This document shows, one piece after another, positions 44,142 to 47,485 of a stretch of 47,485 nucleotides of DNA. The notes beneath the pieces were generated by a model. The model was not told the origin of the DNA, made no database searches, and saw nothing but the letters and a program-made list of their open reading frames with translations. The translations under genes were made by a program, and so were the position numbers. How positions within the stretch are numbered: the first letter of the stretch is position 1; each line of letters begins with the position of its first letter. Source of the DNA: Chelativorans xinjiangensis (GTDB lineage Bacteria; Pseudomonadota; Alphaproteobacteria; Rhizobiales; Rhizobiaceae); contig NZ_WQNH01000037.1 of assembly GCF_009812055.1 (NCBI RefSeq), forward strand, positions 1 through 47,485, read 5' to 3'.

Positions 44142-45274
44142 CCGCCGAAGCCTTGACAGAGGACACAGCGCCACCGGAGATCAAGCGTTCGCAGGAGTCC
44201 CAGGCGGCGCTCATGTGGCGGCGCTTCCGCCAGCACCGGCTTGCGGTGTGGAGCCTGTGGATCGTCGGCCTCTTCTATTTCATTGCGCTCTTCGCCGAGT
44301 TTCTGGCCCCCTTCGAGCCGTCCGCCTACAATCCGCGCTACACCTATGCCGCACCGCAAGGCATCCACTTCATCGATAGGGATGAGGAGGGGAACTGGAC
44401 CTTCCGGCCCTTCGTCTACGGTTACAAGTCGGAGATCGATCCGGCCGCGTTGCGTCGCACCTTCGTCGTCGACCGCGACGTCAAGCATCCAATCAATTTC
44501 TTCGTCGAGGCGGAGCCGTACCGGCTCCTCGGCATCATCCCCATGGACGTCAAGCTGTTCGGCACGACCGAGCGGCGGGCGCCTCTCTACATCCTCGGTG
44601 CCGACCGGCTGGGGCGCGACCTTCTGAGCCGCCTCATCCACGGCACGCGCATCTCGCTCTCCATCGGCCTCATCGGCGTGGTGCTGAGCCTCGTCTTCGG
44701 CGTCATCATCGGCGGCTTCTCCGGCTATTATGGCGGCTGGTTCGACAGTGTCGTCCAGCGCGTCATCGAGTTCATCCGCTCGCTTCCCACGATTCCGCTG
44801 TGGCTGGGGCTTGCCGCTGCATTGCCGCGCGACTGGTCGTCGCTGCAGACCTATTTCGCAATCACCGTCATCCTTTCGCTCGTCGGCTGGACGGAGCTCG
44901 CGCGTGTGGTTCGCGGGCGCTTCCTGGCGCTGCGCACGGAGGATTTCGTCACCGCCGCAAGGCTCGACGGAGCCAGCGACTGGCGCGTGATCACCCGTCA
45001 CATGGTGCCGAACTTCATGAGCCATATCATCGCGGCGGCCACCCTCGCGATTCCCGGCATGATCCTGGCGGAGACGGCGCTTTCCTTCCTCGGTCTCGGC
45101 CTGCAGGCGCCTATCGTCAGCTGGGGTACACTGCTTCAGGAGGCGCAGAACATCCGCACGCTCGCCAGTGCGCCGTGGCTGCTCCTGCCCGGTGTCGCCG
45201 TGGTGGTGGCCATCCTCGCCCTCAACTTCCTTGGAGACGGACTTCGCGATGCCGCAGACCCCTATGGCCGATAG
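44138..45274 (+). CDS. Family-5 ABC transporter permease (DppC-like)
   Basis: The 378-residue permease starts at ATG 44138, overlapping the DppB-like stop. It has the DppC N-terminal cytoplasmic region, one helix, then a periplasmic segment of about 120 residues (longer than in many DppC proteins) and the transporter core. The core has the segment PLYILGADRLGRDLLSRLIHG and the EAA loop DFVTAARLDGASDWRVITRH. The long extracytoplasmic insertion is common in this glycan-associated subgroup. Confidence 0.91.
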   Translation: MTAEALTEDTAPPEIKRSQESQAALMWRRFRQHRLAVWSLWIVGLFYFIALFAEFLAPFEPSAYNPRYTYAAPQGIHFIDRDEEGNWTFRPFVYGYKSEIDPAALRRTFVVDRDVKHPINFFVEAEPYRLLGIIPMDVKLFGTTERRAPLYILGADRLGRDLLSRLIHGTRISLSIGLIGVVLSLVFGVIIGGFSGYYGGWFDSVVQRVIEFIRSLPTIPLWLGLAAALPRDWSSLQTYFAITVILSLVGWTELARVVRGRFLALRTEDFVTAARLDGASDWRVITRHMVPNFMSHIIAAATLAIPGMILAETALSFLGLGLQAPIVSWGTLLQEAQNIRTLASAPWLLLPGVAVVVAILALNFLGDGLRDAADPYGR

Positions 45275-46289
45275 GCCGCTTCTCAAGATCGAGGACGTCG
45301 AGATCGCCTTCTCGTCCCCGGACGAGGCGGACATCGTCGCCGTGCGCCAGGTGGACCTCGCGCTCGGCCCCGGCAAGACGCTGTGCCTCGTCGGCGAAAG
45401 CGGCTGCGGAAAGTCCGTCACGGCGCGGGCCGTCCTGCACCTCAACGACCAGAACGCCGTCATCAGCCGCGGCCGCATCCTCTTTTCCCCGCCGGGAGAC
45501 GAGACCGTCGACATCGCCGCACTCAAATCCGACAGCCTGGCCATGCGCAAAATCCGGGGCAACCAGATCGCCATGATCTTTCAGGAGCCGATGAGCTCCC
45601 TGTCGCCGGTTCACACAGTCGGCGACCAGATCGATGAGATGATCACGCTGCACGAAGGACTGAAGCCGAGGGAAGCGCGCGAGCGCACGGTGAGCCTTCT
45701 CGACCAGGTGGGCGTTCCCGGCCCGCGCGAGCGTGCCGACTCCTATCCCTTCCAGCTCTCCGGCGGCTTGCGCCAGCGCGCCATGATCGCCATGGCGCTC
45801 GCCTGCAAGCCGGCGCTCCTGATCGCCGACGAACCGACCACCGCCCTCGACGTGACCACCCAGGCGCAGATCCTCGATCTCCTCAAGGAACTGCAGGAGG
45901 ACTATGGCATGGCCATGCTCTTCATCACCCACGACCTCGGGGTGGTGGCGGAGATCGCCGACGAGGTGGCGGTGATGTATCTGGGCGACGTGGTGGAACA
46001 GGGCAACGTCTTCGATGTCTTCCGCGCCCCGCGCCATCCCTATACGCAGGCGCTGATGCGGTCGATCCCGACCATCGCCCGCAAGAAGGAGCGCCAGCGT
46101 CTGTCGCCGATCAAGGGCACCGTGCCTTCGGCGAAGGATCGGCCCGAGGGCTGCGCCTTCACCAGCCGCTGCCCCTACGCCTTCGAGCCGTGCGCCGGCA
46201 CGAAGCCCGACCGCGCGCCCCTCGGCAACCACGTGGCGCGCTGCCATCTCCTCACCGAGAGCGCCCGGAAGAATGAGGTTCCGGCATGA
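45249..46289 (+). CDS. Family-5 ABC transporter ATP-binding protein (DppD-like)
   Basis: The 346-residue ATPase has Walker A GESGCGKS (49-56), Q-loop [12 protein letters not shown], signature [12 protein letters not shown] and Walker [15 protein letters not shown]. The oligopeptide-class C-terminal cysteine segment ([15 protein letters not shown]) is also present. The ATG at 45249 overlaps the upstream permease by 26 bases; an internal ATG at 45264 is a weaker alternative. Confidence 0.92.
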   Translation: MPQTPMADRPLLKIEDVEIAFSSPDEADIVAVRQVDLALGPGKTLCLVGESGCGKSVTARAVLHLNDQNAVISRGRILFSPPGDETVDIAALKSDSLAMRKIRGNQIAMIFQEPMSSLSPVHTVGDQIDEMITLHEGLKPREARERTVSLLDQVGVPGPRERADSYPFQLSGGLRQRAMIAMALACKPALLIADEPTTALDVTTQAQILDLLKELQEDYGMAMLFITHDLGVVAEIADEVAVMYLGDVVEQGNVFDVFRAPRHPYTQALMRSIPTIARKKERQRLSPIKGTVPSAKDRPEGCAFTSRCPYAFEPCAGTKPDRAPLGNHVARCHLLTESARKNEVPA

Positions 46290-47329
46290 CAGCGCTTCTC
46301 TCGGTCGAGAACGTTTCCAAGACCTTCTCCTTCCGCAGCGGCTGGTTCGGCCCGCTCACCACGCTCGACGCGCTCTGCGACGTCACGCTCTCGGTCGCTC
46401 CCGGCGAAACGCTGGCCGTGGTCGGCGAGAGCGGCTGCGGCAAGACCACGCTCGGGCGCTCGATCGTACGGGCACAGCCGGTGACGGCGGGCAAGGTGAC
46501 CTACCGTCCCCCGGGCCACGACCCGGTGGAGCTGACGGCGCTCGACAAGCGGGCGATGAAGCCCTGGCGGCGCGACATCCGCATGATCTTCCAGGATCCG
46601 ATGAGCTCGCTCAATCCGCATATGCGGGTGTTCGATATCGTCGCCGAGCCGCTGCGTATCCACCGTCTCGCCAAGGGTCACGAGCTGGAGGAGCGCGTTG
46701 CCGGCGTGCTCGAAAAGGTCGGTATTCCGTCCGACGCCATGGGGCGCTACCCGCACGCCTTCTCCGGCGGCCAGCGCCAGCGCATCGGCATCGCCCGTGC
46801 CCTGGTGCTCGACCCCAAGCTTGTCATCGCCGACGAGGCCGTGTCGGCCCTCGACGTCTCCATCCAGGCGCAGGTGTTGAACCTGCTTGAAGACCTGAAG
46901 GACGAGTTCGGCCTCACCTACATCTTCATCAGCCACGATCTCGGCGTCGTGAACTACATCGCCGACCGTGTTGTGGTCATGTATCTCGGCCACGTGGTGG
47001 AGAACGCGCCCACCGAAGCGCTGTTCGAGCGCCCGCGCCATCCCTATACGGAAGTGCTGCTCGAGGCGCTGCCGATTGCCGACCCCACCCGCCGGGTGCG
47101 CCGCGCCAAGACCGTGCGCGGCGAGATCCCTTATCTCGGCAGCCGCCCTCCCGGCTGCCCCTTCCACACCCGTTGCCGTTTCGCCGAAGACCGCTGTCGC
47201 GCGGAGAGGCCGGCGCTGCGCAAGGTCGGCGAGACGGAGGTGGCCTGCCACTTTGCCGAGACGCTGGAACTGAAGGGGGCCTATGGGGACGCGCCTGCTG
47301 TTGGTGCCGGCTCGAGGGTGCCGGCATGA
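46286..47329 (+). CDS. Family-5 ABC transporter ATP-binding protein (DppF-like)
   Basis: The 347-residue ATPase has Walker A GESGCGKT (47-54), MIFQDPMSSLNPH, signature FSGGQRQRIGI and the Walker B/D-loop LVIADEAVSALDVS, where alanine replaces the usual proline. The C-terminal cysteine segment GCPFHTRCRFAEDRC is present. Its start overlaps the DppD-like stop. It is the last gene of the transporter operon. Confidence 0.92.
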   Translation: MTALLSVENVSKTFSFRSGWFGPLTTLDALCDVTLSVAPGETLAVVGESGCGKTTLGRSIVRAQPVTAGKVTYRPPGHDPVELTALDKRAMKPWRRDIRMIFQDPMSSLNPHMRVFDIVAEPLRIHRLAKGHELEERVAGVLEKVGIPSDAMGRYPHAFSGGQRQRIGIARALVLDPKLVIADEAVSALDVSIQAQVLNLLEDLKDEFGLTYIFISHDLGVVNYIADRVVVMYLGHVVENAPTEALFERPRHPYTEVLLEALPIADPTRRVRRAKTVRGEIPYLGSRPPGCPFHTRCRFAEDRCRAERPALRKVGETEVACHFAETLELKGAYGDAPAVGAGSRVPA

Positions 47330-47485
47330 TTTGGAGTGCTTGGACCATGCGCACCCCGCAAGATCATGCTGTATCGGAGAGGATCAGCGCCCTACGTCGC
47401 CCCCCTTGTAACTCAAGCTCCGCCGCATCTGATATACTCATAGTTGCGGTGGCTGGCGGGAGACCGATTCCCCCTGGGGACACTG
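47330..47485. other. Non-coding right edge of the window
   Basis: After the last ATPase gene there are 156 bases with no convincing open frame. A TATACT-like -10 (47433-47438) precedes a GC-rich segment that runs off the window; the -35 spacing is poor. It may hold the promoter of a gene or RNA beyond the edge, but nothing can be identified. Confidence 0.3.

Noticed and set aside
47433-47485. Start of a small RNA (for example 6S-like) at the right edge
   Set aside because: Only about 50 bases are visible, the -35 spacing is poor, and no conserved RNA signature can be confirmed before the sequence ends.

Overview
The window is GC-rich (well above 60% by eye), densely coded DNA. It most resembles a chromosome segment of a Hyphomicrobiales/Rhizobiales alphaproteobacterium, perhaps Phyllobacteriaceae. 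Supporting signs are the joined urt (urea ABC transporter) and ure (urease) loci, a GGAAC-N17-CGTT promoter of the alphaproteobacterial EcfG/RpoE2 type, RIME-like intergenic inverted repeats, and a family-5 ABC cassette beside a heparinase II/III gene. No rRNA, tRNA, CRISPR, phage or complete insertion sequence was seen.

Layout. (1) 1-1051: the tail of an unrecognised gene and an orphan Hen1-type RNA 2'-O-methyltransferase. (2) 1255-6197: the stress operon prkA-yeaH-spoVR behind a candidate EcfG promoter. (3) 6211-8824: a GlxA/AraC-type regulator divergent from a methyltransferase with a winged-helix N-terminus, then a small cupin gene. (4) 8866-16623: a seven-gene operon with a BMP-family nucleoside ABC transporter (binding protein, double ATPase, two permeases), an amidohydrolase/deaminase, a purine nucleoside phosphorylase and a short-chain dehydrogenase. 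(5) 16625-30951, minus strand: urtABCDE, ureD-ureA-ureJ-ureB-ureC and, after an interruption, a six-helix membrane protein and ureE-ureF-ureG. The interruption holds a ParD antitoxin, a ParE-like toxin broken by an in-frame amber codon, a LysE exporter and a peroxiredoxin. (6) 31278-35556: divergent from urtA, a transporter-cysteine cluster-hybrid histidine kinase fusion of 1123 residues and its overlapping LuxR-type response regulator. (7) 35560-47329: a carbohydrate locus with a TIM-barrel isomerase, an XylX-like FAH-family enzyme, a LacI regulator, a heparinase II/III-family lyase and a complete family-5 ABC transporter.

How the parts work together. The urt/ure block imports urea and hydrolyses it to ammonia and CO2, with its own nickel-delivery and maturation factors. 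The divergent transporter-kinase and its regulator are the obvious local candidates for nitrogen-source sensing, but that link is inferred. The nucleoside operon would import nucleosides, deaminate them and split them phosphorolytically. The right-hand locus would import oligosaccharide, cleave it in the cytoplasm and feed a 2-keto-3-deoxy sugar acid route. A GCAA/TTGC palindrome family lies upstream of lacI, the heparinase gene and the binding-protein gene and probably marks the LacI regulon. The most unusual items are the transporter-Cys cluster-kinase fusion, the split urease operon with its decayed toxin, the face-to-face -35 dyad before the nucleoside operon, and the paired RIME-like elements around the urt genes.
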